A stretch of 64,000 bases of DNA from an uncultured Pelagimonas sp. (GTDB lineage Bacteria > Pseudomonadota > Alphaproteobacteria > Rhodobacterales > Rhodobacteraceae), in NCBI GenBank assembly GCA_947497905.1, contig CANMIH010000001.1, positions 930,001 to 994,000 on the forward strand, in the 5' to 3' direction. The position numbers were made by a program, and so were the translations under genes. Positions 18,082-27,181 of this stretch are shown piece by piece (positions within the stretch are counted from its first letter, which is position 1; every line of letters starts with the position of its first letter). The notes beneath the pieces are model-generated. The model had not been told where the DNA came from. It made no database searches and saw only the letters and a list, made by a program, of their open reading frames with translations.

Positions 18082-18095
18082 TTGATACAAATCAA
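18082..18095. promoter_or_regulatory. FNR-type box upstream of hemA
   Basis: TTGAT-ACAA-ATCAA is a perfect match to the FNR/FnrL consensus TTGAT-N4-ATCAA, 134 bp upstream of the hemA start. FnrL control of hemA is established in Rhodobacter. The site also lies upstream of the divergent peptidase gene, so which gene it serves is inferred. Confidence 0.75.
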
Positions 18096-18229
18096 AGCTG
18101 CGACGGTTCGTCCAAGCTTAGACCGTTGTTTAAAAGATGCATGGTATGTATCTATTCTCGAAATTGAATGCGGCTGGTGTCGTGTTCTCGGGCCCCCAGC
18201 CCACTCTCTCGACTCGAAGGAGACGCCCG

Positions 18230-19453
18230 GTGGATTACACTGTGAAACTCGACGAAGCCCTGACCCGCCTTCATGACGAAGGCCGGTACCGGACCTTTAT
18301 TGATATCGAGCGTAAGCAGGGGCAGTTTCCACATGCCACATGGACCCGTCCGGACGGCACAGAAACGCCGATTACAGTGTGGTGCGGAAACGACTATCTG
18401 GGCATGGGGCAGCACCCTGTCGTGTTGAATGCGATGCACGACGCAGTGGACGCAACCGGTGCCGGATCGGGCGGAACGCGTAATATCTCGGGCACAACCG
18501 TGTATCACAAACAGCTCGAGGCCGAGTTGGCGGACTTGCACGGAAAAGAAGCCGCTTTGCTGTTCACCTCGGCCTATATCGCCAATGATGCAACACTGTC
18601 GACTTTGCCAAAGCTGTTCCCGGGCTTGATCATCTACTCAGATGCACTCAACCACGCATCGATGATCGAAGGTGTGCGTCGCAATGGCGGCGATAAGCGT
18701 ATCTTCCGTCACAACGATGTCGCGCATCTTCGCGAACTTCTGGAATCTGATGATCCTAATGCGCCCAAGCTTATCGCCTTTGAATCGGTGTATTCCATGG
18801 ATGGCGATTTTGGTCCCATCGAAAAGATCTGCGATCTTGCCGAAGAATTTGGTGCTTTGACCTACATCGACGAAGTGCATGCTGTTGGGATGTATGGACC
18901 GCGTGGAGGTGGTGTGACCGAGCGTGATAATCTTGCGCATCGGATCGACATCATCAATGGCACACTTGCCAAAGCCTATGGGGTGATGGGGGGCTATATC
19001 GCTGCCTCGGCTAAGATGTGTGATGCCGTCCGTTCATATGCACCGGGCTTTATCTTCACCACGTCTTTGCCACCGTCGGTTGCGGCTGGGGCTGCGGCCT
19101 CCGTAGCGCATCTCAAGACAGATCAGGATCTTCGCGATCAACATCAGATGCAGGCGAAAATTCTGAAAATGCGTCTGAAGGGACTGGGACTTCCGATCAT
19201 TGATCACGGAACACATATCGTACCTGTGATTGTCGGAAACCCGGTGCACACGAAAAAACTATCGGACATGCTGCTTGAGAATCATGGCATCTATGTCCAG
19301 CCGATCAATTTCCCGACAGTGCCGCGTGGCACCGAGCGTTTGCGCTTTACCCCTTCGCCAGTTCACGGTCCGGGTGAAATAGACGCACTTGTACACGCTA
19401 TGGATGAATTGTGGAGCCACTGTGCGCTGAATCGTGCCGAGCTCGCCGGCTAA
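18230..19453 (+). CDS. hemA: 5-aminolevulinate synthase (C4 pathway)
   Basis: This PLP enzyme condenses glycine and succinyl-CoA to 5-aminolevulinate, the first step of tetrapyrrole synthesis in alphaproteobacteria; hemB encodes the next step. The 407-residue length equals that of Rhodobacter HemA. Motifs include [64 protein letters not shown] and the PLP lysine in [13 protein letters not shown] (about 242). A GTG start at 18230 is chosen because GAAGGAG lies seven bases upstream; translation from 18137 would add 31 unrelated residues. A perfect FNR box stands upstream. Confidence 0.97.
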   Translation: MDYTVKLDEALTRLHDEGRYRTFIDIERKQGQFPHATWTRPDGTETPITVWCGNDYLGMGQHPVVLNAMHDAVDATGAGSGGTRNISGTTVYHKQLEAELADLHGKEAALLFTSAYIANDATLSTLPKLFPGLIIYSDALNHASMIEGVRRNGGDKRIFRHNDVAHLRELLESDDPNAPKLIAFESVYSMDGDFGPIEKICDLAEEFGALTYIDEVHAVGMYGPRGGGVTERDNLAHRIDIINGTLAKAYGVMGGYIAASAKMCDAVRSYAPGFIFTTSLPPSVAAGAAASVAHLKTDQDLRDQHQMQAKILKMRLKGLGLPIIDHGTHIVPVIVGNPVHTKKLSDMLLENHGIYVQPINFPTVPRGTERLRFTPSPVHGPGEIDALVHAMDELWSHCALNRAELAG

Positions 19454-19576
19454 GCCTCAGTTCTGCTATAAAAACTCTTCACATGTGTTAATCTGGCATC
19501 AATAAGAGGGTTGCGCGAGTCGCGTGGCCTTCAGCCAAGAAGGCAGTGAACAGGGACGGAAGACGGGGCAGGCGAC

Positions 19577-21175
19577 ATGATCGGGCGTAAATCCGAGGAA
19601 AAGCCGAGCGCGGACGTGGACGCGCCGCAGGGCTTTGATGATTTCACCGTCAACTTGGGTGATCTCATGCGTGGCGAACGGGCCACGTTGGGCAAGTCCC
19701 TTTTAGATGTTCAGCGCGAATTGCGGATCCGGGCAAGTTACATTGCCGCGATCGAAAATTGTGACCCTTCTGCTTTTGAAACACCGGGCTTCATCGCCGG
19801 ATATGTGCGGTCTTATGCGCGCTATCTAGGGATGGATCCTGAAGAGGCGTTTAACGCCTTCTGCCGCGAAAGTGGTTTTATCGTTGCGCACGGCATGTCC
19901 GAACAGGCTTCGACCATTCGCAAGACAAATTCTGCCGACACGAAACATGTCGCACGCGATCCACTTGCTCAACCAAATTTGCCCTTCGCGCCAGCGCGTG
20001 AATCCTGGCTGTCGAGGATCGAGCCCGGTGCAGTTGGGTCGTCGCTTGTGCTTTTGGCGTTGATCAGTGGCTTGGGATATGGCGGTTGGTCCGTTCTGCA
20101 AGAGGTGCAACGCGTTCAGGTTGCGCCCGTGGATCAGACACCTGCCGTGCTGAGTGAACTTGATCCCTTGGATGCCGCAACAACTCAGATAGACGTTGCT
20201 GATGGGGCAGGGGTGTTTACTCCTCCTAGCAACGAAGCCTTTGATCGGTTGTATCGCCCCGAAGCGCTGGATGTGCCTGTGCTTGTGGCCCGTGATGCGC
20301 CGATTTCCACCCTTGATCCCGCAACTGTTGGCGTCTTTGGAGCAAATGCCCGAGGCGGACTGCCTCAGATTCAAGACAGCAGCCTTGCGGCCGTGGCCTT
20401 GGCCGAAGGCCTCGCGCGGACACCGGGCGCCAGTGTCGCAACGCCATCCGAAACCGTAACTATTGTTGCTGCGCGCCCATCTTGGGTTCAGATTCGCGAT
20501 GAGAGCGGCGCGACACTTCACAGCGGTATCCTGAATGCCGGTGACACTTTCGAAGTTCCGAAATCCGCCGGGGCGGCAAGCTTGCGCGCGGGTGAGTCCG
20601 GTGCGCTCTATTTTGCGGTGAACGGCACAACCTATGGTCCGGCTGGGGCGTCGGGGCAATCTTCGGATGTCTCCTTGGCCTCCGCCGATATCACAGGTGC
20701 CTATTCACAGGCGTCTCCCGGTGCAGATGAAGACCTGATGGTTGTCATGGCAGAGCTTGCGGTGAAAGCGCAGCTTGGCGATGGGTCCACTGTTGTCGCT
20801 GGTGTGGCTGCCCCCACCGTTCCTCAGGTTTTCGCTGAGCCAGTGCCTGGCATAGTAATCGTGGCGACACGAGAAGCGTGGGTTCGGGTGAAGTCTCCAT
20901 CAGGCACAAGCATTTACGAAAAAGTGATGCAGCCCGGTGATACATTTCGACTACCTCAGACTGACCAACCGCCCACCATCCGTACAGGGGATGCCGGTGC
21001 CGTGTTCTTTGCGGTCAATGGTCAGACCTATGGCCCCTATGGGGCCAATGGGGCGGTCAAAGACAATATGGCGCTGACAGCCGAGAACGTGGCAAATAGT
21101 CTGGGCGCTGCGGATTTGACCAACAACAAAGCACTTCAACGCGTTATTGCCGAGCTTCGTGCCGCACAACGTTGA
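19577..21175 (+). CDS. RodZ-like helix-turn-helix protein with duplicated C-terminal domain
   Basis: A 532-residue single-pass protein. Residues about 20-100 form a RodZ-type HTH (GKSLLDVQRELRIRASYIAAIEN, GFIAGYVRSYARYLGMDP), a transmembrane helix follows at about 155-175 (SSLVLLALISGLGYGGW), and the remainder is periplasmic. The DUF4115-type C-terminal domain occurs twice: about 295-360 (ARPSWVQIRDESGATLHSGI) and about 432-500 (TREAWVRVKSPSGTSIYEKV). Both copies end in FAVNG-T-TYGP or FAVNGQTYGP. RodZ links MreB filaments to the wall-elongation machinery; E. coli RodZ has only one such domain. ispG follows 94 bp downstream, an order often seen for rodZ and ispG. Confidence 0.85.
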   Translation: MIGRKSEEKPSADVDAPQGFDDFTVNLGDLMRGERATLGKSLLDVQRELRIRASYIAAIENCDPSAFETPGFIAGYVRSYARYLGMDPEEAFNAFCRESGFIVAHGMSEQASTIRKTNSADTKHVARDPLAQPNLPFAPARESWLSRIEPGAVGSSLVLLALISGLGYGGWSVLQEVQRVQVAPVDQTPAVLSELDPLDAATTQIDVADGAGVFTPPSNEAFDRLYRPEALDVPVLVARDAPISTLDPATVGVFGANARGGLPQIQDSSLAAVALAEGLARTPGASVATPSETVTIVAARPSWVQIRDESGATLHSGILNAGDTFEVPKSAGAASLRAGESGALYFAVNGTTYGPAGASGQSSDVSLASADITGAYSQASPGADEDLMVVMAELAVKAQLGDGSTVVAGVAAPTVPQVFAEPVPGIVIVATREAWVRVKSPSGTSIYEKVMQPGDTFRLPQTDQPPTIRTGDAGAVFFAVNGQTYGPYGANGAVKDNMALTAENVANSLGAADLTNNKALQRVIAELRAAQR

Positions 21176-21269
21176 GCTCAAACTATGAAGATGCTTCTTT
21201 GTCGCGCTGGAACCCAGCGCACATTCGGCTTATATCCCTGACAAGAGTTTTGTTAGCGGGATCGCAACC

Positions 21270-22397
21270 ATGAGCCTCAATCACATCCGTCCCTGGCGCA
21301 ATATCTATCGCAGAAAGTCGCGCCAGATCATGGTGGGCTCTGTACCCGTGGGCGGCGATGCACCGATTAGTGTGCAGACGATGACCAACACGGTCACCAC
21401 CGACATCAAAGGTACCATCGGTCAGGTTTTGGCGGCCGCCGAAGCCGGTGCCGATATTGTTCGCGTGTCAGTGCCGGACCAAGACAGCGCCGTCGCGCTG
21501 AAAGAAATCGTACGTGAAAGCCCGGTGCCGATCGTTGCGGATATTCACTTTCATTACAAACGCGGGATCGAAGCCGCTGAGGCCGGAGCTGCGTGTCTAC
21601 GGATCAATCCCGGCAACATCGGTAATGCAGATCGGGTGAAAGAGGTCATTCAGGCCGCGCGGGATCACAATTGTTCTATCCGGATTGGCGTAAATGCCGG
21701 GTCTTTGGAGAAACATCTGCTCGACAAATATGGCGAACCGACACCGGATGCCATGGTCGAAAGCGGCATGGACCATATCAAGATCTTGCAGGACCACGAT
21801 TTTCACGAATTTAAGATCAGCGTGAAAGCCTCAGATGTGTTTATGGCGACAGCGGCCTATCAGCAGCTGGGGGATCTAACCGACGCGCCCATTCACCTTG
21901 GTATCACCGAAGCGGGTGGCCTGACCTCTGGCACCATCAAATCCGCTATCGGTATGGGAAATCTGCTTTGGATGGGGATCGGCGATACCATCCGCGTTTC
22001 TCTTTCGGCAGATCCTGTCGAAGAGGTCAAAGTTGGCTACGAGATATTGAAATCTCTGGGGCTGCGTCATCGCGGCGTCAATATCATCTCGTGCCCCTCC
22101 TGTGCGCGGCAGGGGTTTGATGTGATCAAGACCGTAGAAACCTTGGAGAAGCGTCTGGAGCACATCAAAACTCCGATGAGCCTGTCAATTATTGGCTGCG
22201 TGGTGAATGGACCGGGCGAAGCGCTGATGACGGATGTAGGGTTTACCGGCGGTGGTGCGGGATCGGGCATGGTCTATCTTGCGGGCAAAGCCAGCCACAA
22301 AATGTCCAACGATCAGATGGTCGAGCATATTGTCGAAGAGGTTGAAAAGCGCGCGGCGCAGATCGACGCGGAGACCGAAAAAGACGCTGCTGAATAA
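21270..22397 (+). CDS. ispG: 4-hydroxy-3-methylbut-2-en-1-yl diphosphate synthase
   Basis: IspG (GcpE) converts methylerythritol cyclodiphosphate to HMBPP in the non-mevalonate isoprenoid pathway, using a [4Fe-4S] cluster. The 375-residue protein has the N-terminal barrel ([19 protein letters not shown] region, [18 protein letters not shown]) and the cluster ligands in [10 protein letters not shown] (Cys about 275 and 278) and [13 protein letters not shown] (Cys about 310), plus the conserved Glu in GPGEA. The ATG at 21270 gives the expected N-terminus. It follows the RodZ-like gene and ends at a strong bidirectional terminator. Confidence 0.97.
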   Translation: MSLNHIRPWRNIYRRKSRQIMVGSVPVGGDAPISVQTMTNTVTTDIKGTIGQVLAAAEAGADIVRVSVPDQDSAVALKEIVRESPVPIVADIHFHYKRGIEAAEAGAACLRINPGNIGNADRVKEVIQAARDHNCSIRIGVNAGSLEKHLLDKYGEPTPDAMVESGMDHIKILQDHDFHEFKISVKASDVFMATAAYQQLGDLTDAPIHLGITEAGGLTSGTIKSAIGMGNLLWMGIGDTIRVSLSADPVEEVKVGYEILKSLGLRHRGVNIISCPSCARQGFDVIKTVETLEKRLEHIKTPMSLSIIGCVVNGPGEALMTDVGFTGGGAGSGMVYLAGKASHKMSNDQMVEHIVEEVEKRAAQIDAETEKDAAE

Positions 22398-22420
22398 ATC
22401 ACATGCCCACGATTTAAGAC

Positions 22421-22449
22421 AAAAAAGCCCCGGAAATCCGGGGCTTTTG
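22421..22449. terminator. Bidirectional terminator between ispG and the DsbA-family gene
   Basis: The perfect 11-bp stem AAAAGCCCCGG/CCGGGGCTTTT has a four-base loop between convergent genes. Confidence 0.9.
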
Positions 22450-22467
22450 CGTTCTTCTTAAAGAGCC

Positions 22468-23241
22468 TTAGTTGGCTGCACGACCCTGGGCCACGATGTT
22501 CTGCATGGTTGGCAATGGGGCATAGCCGCGTACCATCTGATCACCGAAGACAAAACTTGGCGTACCGCTGATCTGCATCCGCTGTGCCAATGCGCGTGTT
22601 TCTGCGATGCGACGGGTCACCTCTTCACTCGACATTTCAGCAAGGATCGCGTCGGCATCCAAACCAAATGTCTTTGCCAAACGTTTCAATGTGGCTTCGT
22701 TGGGGTTGCCATCGAGCGTCATGAGAGCGTCACTGACAGCTTTGTAGGCATCGTTGCCACCAATGATCTGAGTGGCAATAGCAAAACGAGAGGCGATAAT
22801 CGAAGCTTCACCGAGAATAGGGAACTCTTTGACGATCAAACGAATGTTGCCATCGCTTTTGATCAGTTCGCTCACCTCTGGGTGCGCTTTGCGGCAATAG
22901 CCACAGCGGTAGTCGAGGAATTCGACAACGGTGTAATCTCCGTCAGGATTGCCACCAACCCAGGAATAACCATCGTTGAACAGGGCGTCGGCATTATCCG
23001 ACACGATGCTGAGATCAGCTTGCGCCTGCTGCTGCTGTTCGCGCTCTTCCAGAACCGCAACGGCTTCCATGATCACCTGCGGGTTTTCCAGCAGATACGA
23101 CCGCACGGCGGCACCAAAGGCCGCTTCCTGCGCCGGGGTCATCTTGTCCAGATCAAATACCGTGTCAGCGGCCTGCGCCTGAGCGCCCATCAACATCACG
23201 GCCGACGCGACAGTCGCGCGCAGGGCATTGGAAAGGGTCAT
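22468..23241 (-). CDS. DsbA-family periplasmic thiol oxidoreductase
   Basis: A 257-residue exported thioredoxin-fold protein: signal peptide MTLSNALRATVASAVMLMGAQAQA, an N-terminal helical segment (MTPAQEAAFGAAVRSYLLENP) typical of the ScsC/Com1-like group, the active site EFLDYRCGYCRKAHPE (CGYC, about residue 113), and the cis-proline block ISGTPSFVFGDQMVRGY. Such proteins catalyse disulfide formation or isomerisation in the periplasm. GGAGAATTTTAG precedes the start at 23241. The M48 protease-TPR gene lies 19 bp upstream on the same strand, so the two probably form an envelope-quality-control operon. Confidence 0.92.
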   Translation of the reverse strand: MTLSNALRATVASAVMLMGAQAQAADTVFDLDKMTPAQEAAFGAAVRSYLLENPQVIMEAVAVLEEREQQQQAQADLSIVSDNADALFNDGYSWVGGNPDGDYTVVEFLDYRCGYCRKAHPEVSELIKSDGNIRLIVKEFPILGEASIIASRFAIATQIIGGNDAYKAVSDALMTLDGNPNEATLKRLAKTFGLDADAILAEMSSEEVTRRIAETRALAQRMQISGTPSFVFGDQMVRGYAPLPTMQNIVAQGRAAN

Positions 23242-23260
23242 CTAAAATTCTCCGTTGTCA

Positions 23261-24589
23261 TTAGCGCCGGCGTTTCCGCTGGGCCTGCTTAGCTGCATGT
23301 AACACGTCTTGCGCGCGTTGCCATGGGCCTGAACCGCGCGCAAGTTGATCTGACGCGCGTTTGGCATGGATACCGGCATCTTTCAGCCGTCCTTGCAAGG
23401 CATAACGTTCCGCTGTGGCAAGCGACGCCATCCCATGTTTCTTTTGACGCGCGTAGGCGACTGCCAGATCGCGCAAGATCCGTGCGTCAGAAAAATCACG
23501 ACTTCTCGCGGCTTCCAGAGTGCGCAGGCTTGCTTTGTACTGTCCTGCGGCCAATTGTGCCCGCCCCAATCCACCAAGGATAAGCGCGTTGCGCGGAGCC
23601 ATTTTTGCCGCCTGGGCGTAGACGGCTACCGCCTGATCAAATTTGCGTGATTCCAAGAGGATCTGGCCTTTGAGGTCACGCAAGTACGGATCTTTGGGCC
23701 GAATAGCGATGGCGCCGTCAATCGCCTTAAGCGCCTTGGACAGATTAGATTGGCGATGGTGGGCGGCTGCTTCGCGCATCAATCGGATGTCTTGGGACAG
23801 GCTTTCTTTTGACCGACGCAGCGTCCAGCTTGGGGCGCGTTTGAAGGCAGAGAGCTTCCCTCTGGCACGGGCAAACCAATACTCCGTGGATGCGTTTTCC
23901 TGCCCACCCGGATTGCCGGCAACTAGACCTTTAAGCGCTCGCAACCGGTCACGGCTGAGTGGGTGGGATCGCATATAGGGGTCTTGGCGGCTCTCATGCA
24001 AAAGCTCCTGTCCGCGAAAGATTTCCTGCACATCAACGGCGCCCTGGGGGTCAACACCGGCCCGTTTCATGAAACGCACCGATGAAATATCCGCCGCGGC
24101 TTCCTCTGCGCGGGTATGCGACAGAAACAGGCGCAAAGCGGAGCCCTGCGAGCCTAGAGCAATGGCCGCAGCCGCCTGACCATTACCAGAAGCGGCCCCT
24201 GCGACAGCGGCCAGGGCGGTGCCCAGCCCGGCGGCGGTGCGTGCCGAACGCATATTTGCGGGACGCCGCGCCAGATGACCATTGGTGATATGCGCCGCTT
24301 CATGCGCGATAACGGCCTGCAGAGATGCAGCCGTCTTGAGCTTCATGATCAACCCAGCGTTCAGAAAGATATGCTGACTGTCGATGACAAAGGCGTTGAG
24401 CCCATTGTCGTCGACCACAAGAATTTTGACTTGGGTTGGGCTAAGACCAGCGGCGGTCAAAATGGGTTTGGCCACCTGTCGCAGCGCGTATTCCATATCT
24501 GCGTCACGCAGCAGAGAAATCGCATGTGCCGGATTGGCCAGGCCGATGACCAGAGCGAAAATTATTGAAATCAATCGGGGAAGGATCAT
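23261..24589 (-). CDS. M48-family metalloprotease with TPR repeats (BepA-like)
   Basis: A 442-residue exported protein. After the signal peptide (MILPRLISIIFALVIGLANPAHA) comes an M48 zinc protease domain with the motif HEAAH (about residue 97) and the downstream ligand in RAEEAAADISSVRFM. From about 265 onward there are TPR-like helices (NLSKALKAIDGAIAIRP, AVAVYAQAAKMAP). This is the architecture of BepA/YfgC, a periplasmic protease-chaperone for outer-membrane proteins. Start 24589 is preferred for the clean signal peptide; ATG at 24613 is an alternative, and neither has a strong ribosome site. It is divergent from the aminotransferase and upstream of the DsbA-family gene. Confidence 0.87.
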   Translation of the reverse strand: MILPRLISIIFALVIGLANPAHAISLLRDADMEYALRQVAKPILTAAGLSPTQVKILVVDDNGLNAFVIDSQHIFLNAGLIMKLKTAASLQAVIAHEAAHITNGHLARRPANMRSARTAAGLGTALAAVAGAASGNGQAAAAIALGSQGSALRLFLSHTRAEEAAADISSVRFMKRAGVDPQGAVDVQEIFRGQELLHESRQDPYMRSHPLSRDRLRALKGLVAGNPGGQENASTEYWFARARGKLSAFKRAPSWTLRRSKESLSQDIRLMREAAAHHRQSNLSKALKAIDGAIAIRPKDPYLRDLKGQILLESRKFDQAVAVYAQAAKMAPRNALILGGLGRAQLAAGQYKASLRTLEAARSRDFSDARILRDLAVAYARQKKHGMASLATAERYALQGRLKDAGIHAKRASDQLARGSGPWQRAQDVLHAAKQAQRKRRR

Positions 24590-24646
24590 TGACGTTCTGC
24601 CTGTCTCGCTCATAAGCCCATGAGACGACACATTAGTGAGGGCGAC

Positions 24647-25792
24647 ATGCGGAATTCAACCCGTGGATCGGTAGATCCGTTCATTGTGATGGAAGTGATG
24701 GAAGCGGCGCGTCAGGCCGAAGCCGAAGGTCGCCACATTATTCACATGGAAGTTGGACAGCCCGGCACACCCGCACCCGCCGCCGCACGGGATGCTTTGA
24801 CCAAAGCCATGGCAAATGACTCGCTTGGTTATACGGTGGCCCTCGGTCTGCCCGCGCTTCGCGAACGTATCGCAAAGCTTTATGGGGATTGGTATAATGT
24901 CGATCTTGATCCCGCGCGTGTTGTTGTGACGCCGGGGTCTTCGGGCGGATTTGTTCTTGCGTTTTCTGCGCTGTTCGATGCTGGAGATCGGGTGGCCCTT
25001 GGTGCACCGGGGTATCCGTCATATCGTCAGATCCTCAAAGCGCAGGATCTCGTTCCCGTTGAGGTGCAGACATCGGCGGAGAACCGCTTTCAGCCCACAC
25101 CTGAAGACCTAGCCGGCGTCGACTATCAAGGGTTGATGGTGGCCTCACCTGCGAATCCCAGTGGCACCATGTTGGGCAAATCGGAGCTGACGGCCCTGAT
25201 TGATTGCACTCAGGCCCGTGGCGCGACATTCATGTCGGATGAAATCTATCATGGTGTCGAATACGAGGCCAAAGCCATCAGCGCTCTGGAGATCTCTGAC
25301 GATGTCTGTGTGATCAACTCCTTCTCGAAATATTTCTCGATGACAGGGTGGCGACTTGGCTGGCTTGTCCTGCCAGAACCTCAGGTGCGTCAAGTTGAGC
25401 GCCTTGCGCAGAATATGTTCATCTGCGCGCCACACGCCGCACAGATCGCCGCCCTTGCCGCCATGGATGCGGACGAAGAGCTGGAACAGAATATGACGGT
25501 GTATCGGAAGAACCGTCAGTTGATGCTGGAAGGGCTGCCGCAAGCTGGATTTGATCGGATCGCTCCGCCAGATGGGGCGTTTTATGTCTATGCGGACATC
25601 AGCCACATCACAAACGACAGCCGGGCCTTTGCGCAGGACATCCTTGATGAGGTCGGGGTCGCGGTCACACCGGGGTTGGATTTCGATCCCATCCGTGGCG
25701 GCGGTACGTTGCGCTTTTCTTATGCACGCTCAACCGAGGATATTGCCGAGGGTTTGGAGCGTCTCACCCGCTTTATGGCGAAACGCCGCTAG
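24647..25792 (+). CDS. PLP-dependent aminotransferase, class I/II
   Basis: A 381-residue fold-type I aminotransferase. Visible motifs are HMEVGQPGTPAP near the N-terminus, VTPGSSGGFVLAFSALFDAGD, GLMVASPANPSGTM, SDEIYHGVEYE and the PLP lysine in SFSKYFSMTGWRLGWLV (about 233), followed by RFSYARS with the carboxylate-binding arginine. The amino-acid substrate cannot be set from sequence. The start at 24647 has GAGGG nearby; an in-frame ATG at 24620 would overlap the divergent protease's leader. It precedes the cell-wall amidase gene by 75 bp. Confidence 0.92.
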   Translation: MRNSTRGSVDPFIVMEVMEAARQAEAEGRHIIHMEVGQPGTPAPAAARDALTKAMANDSLGYTVALGLPALRERIAKLYGDWYNVDLDPARVVVTPGSSGGFVLAFSALFDAGDRVALGAPGYPSYRQILKAQDLVPVEVQTSAENRFQPTPEDLAGVDYQGLMVASPANPSGTMLGKSELTALIDCTQARGATFMSDEIYHGVEYEAKAISALEISDDVCVINSFSKYFSMTGWRLGWLVLPEPQVRQVERLAQNMFICAPHAAQIAALAAMDADEELEQNMTVYRKNRQLMLEGLPQAGFDRIAPPDGAFYVYADISHITNDSRAFAQDILDEVGVAVTPGLDFDPIRGGGTLRFSYARSTEDIAEGLERLTRFMAKRR

Positions 25793-25867
25793 CCTGGGGC
25801 AGGGGGTGAGGTTCTCTCTTTCCTCGAGTTGCAAGGCCGCTAAACTAGGCACCAAAATGGTGGGATC

Positions 25868-27076
25868 ATGAGCAAGTTAACCTGTGCCCTCGCGGCGCTA
25901 TTCTTTTCGACCACAGCATCACTTGCGCAAGAGACCTCTGGTCTGGCGCATTACATCGGTGGTGGGTTCGAAGACAGGTTTCTTGGAGGCACCGAGCTTA
26001 CGCTTGATCTGACACAGGGCGTTCCCTGGCGTGTCTTTACGTTGGACAACCCCAAACGCCTTGTGATTGACTTTCGTGAGGTGAATTGGCAGGCCGCCGA
26101 TCCCCTGTTGATGGATCAGAGCGACCTTGTGTCTGAGCTTCGCATGGGCGGATTGCGCCCCGGGTGGTCACGCCTGGTGGCGGTTTTGGAGTCTGCGGCA
26201 AAGGTCGACACGGCTGAGGTGAAGATCGATCCCGAGACGTCGCAAGCAAGATTATCGCTTTCCCTAAGCTCTGTCAGTGATGATGAATTTGCCAAAACCT
26301 CTGGTGCGCCATCAGATACGGGGTGGACCAACCTCCTCCCGGAAACAACTCAGGTTGCGCCGGTGGACGATGGCACGCTGCTTGTCCTGCTTGATCCTGG
26401 ACACGGTGGTATAGATCCCGGGGCAGAACGCGGGGCGGTGAACGAAGCGGATCTGATGCTGTTGTTCGCGCATGAACTGCGCGATGTTTTGCTCCGCACC
26501 GGTCGGTATCGGGTTGAGCTCACACGAACGACAGATCGGTTTGTTTCACTTGAGGGGCGGATTGCTCTGGCCCATGATCTCAATGCAGATCTGCTGATTT
26601 CACTGCACGCAGATGCCCTTAGCGAAGGGATTGCCCATGGTGCGGCTGTCTATACCCTGTCGCAGGACGCCTCAGACGCCGCATCGCAGGCGCTGGCGGA
26701 ACGCCACAATCGGGATGATCTTTTGTCAGGCGTTGATCTGAGTCAGGCGGATGATCAAGTGGCGCAGGTCCTGCTAGGGATTGCGCGTCTCGACAATACT
26801 CCGCGCAGCAAAGCTCTGGCGCGTCAGCTTGTGGGTGGCATTCGCAATGCTGTTGGAAAAGTGCACAAACGCCCGCTCAGACAAGCCGGCTTCTCTGTTC
26901 TGAAGTCCGCCGATATCCCATCTGTTCTGATTGAGCTTGGTTTCCTCTCGACAGATCAAGACCTGCAGAACCTGCAGGATCCGATTTGGAGGGCAGGCAT
27001 GGCCGCAGGAATCCGTGACGGGATCGAGGCCTGGGCCATCGAGGATGAGGCGCTTTCGCGGCTCAGACGGCAATAG
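25868..27076 (+). CDS. N-acetylmuramoyl-L-alanine amidase (AmiC-like)
   Basis: A 402-residue exported murein hydrolase. A signal peptide (MSKLTCALAALFFSTTASLA) is followed by an AMIN domain (about 25-130), which targets such enzymes to the septum, and an Amidase_3 catalytic domain (about 170-395). Zinc ligands and catalytic residues are in LLDPGHGGIDPGAERGAVNEADL, LISLHADA and VLIELGFLS. It cuts the amide bond between muramic acid and the stem peptide. It is upstream of the PBP1A gene on the same strand, giving a wall-remodelling pair. Confidence 0.94.
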   Translation: MSKLTCALAALFFSTTASLAQETSGLAHYIGGGFEDRFLGGTELTLDLTQGVPWRVFTLDNPKRLVIDFREVNWQAADPLLMDQSDLVSELRMGGLRPGWSRLVAVLESAAKVDTAEVKIDPETSQARLSLSLSSVSDDEFAKTSGAPSDTGWTNLLPETTQVAPVDDGTLLVLLDPGHGGIDPGAERGAVNEADLMLLFAHELRDVLLRTGRYRVELTRTTDRFVSLEGRIALAHDLNADLLISLHADALSEGIAHGAAVYTLSQDASDAASQALAERHNRDDLLSGVDLSQADDQVAQVLLGIARLDNTPRSKALARQLVGGIRNAVGKVHKRPLRQAGFSVLKSADIPSVLIELGFLSTDQDLQNLQDPIWRAGMAAGIRDGIEAWAIEDEALSRLRRQ

Positions 27077-27181
27077 AGCAAATCGTGATACCCCCAATCG
27101 GCAATTCCCCGCGTCTTGCACTTTTGACGGCGCGCGCTTTGACGTATAGTGAAGCTTCAAATTCTTAATGAGGGTCGGCTT

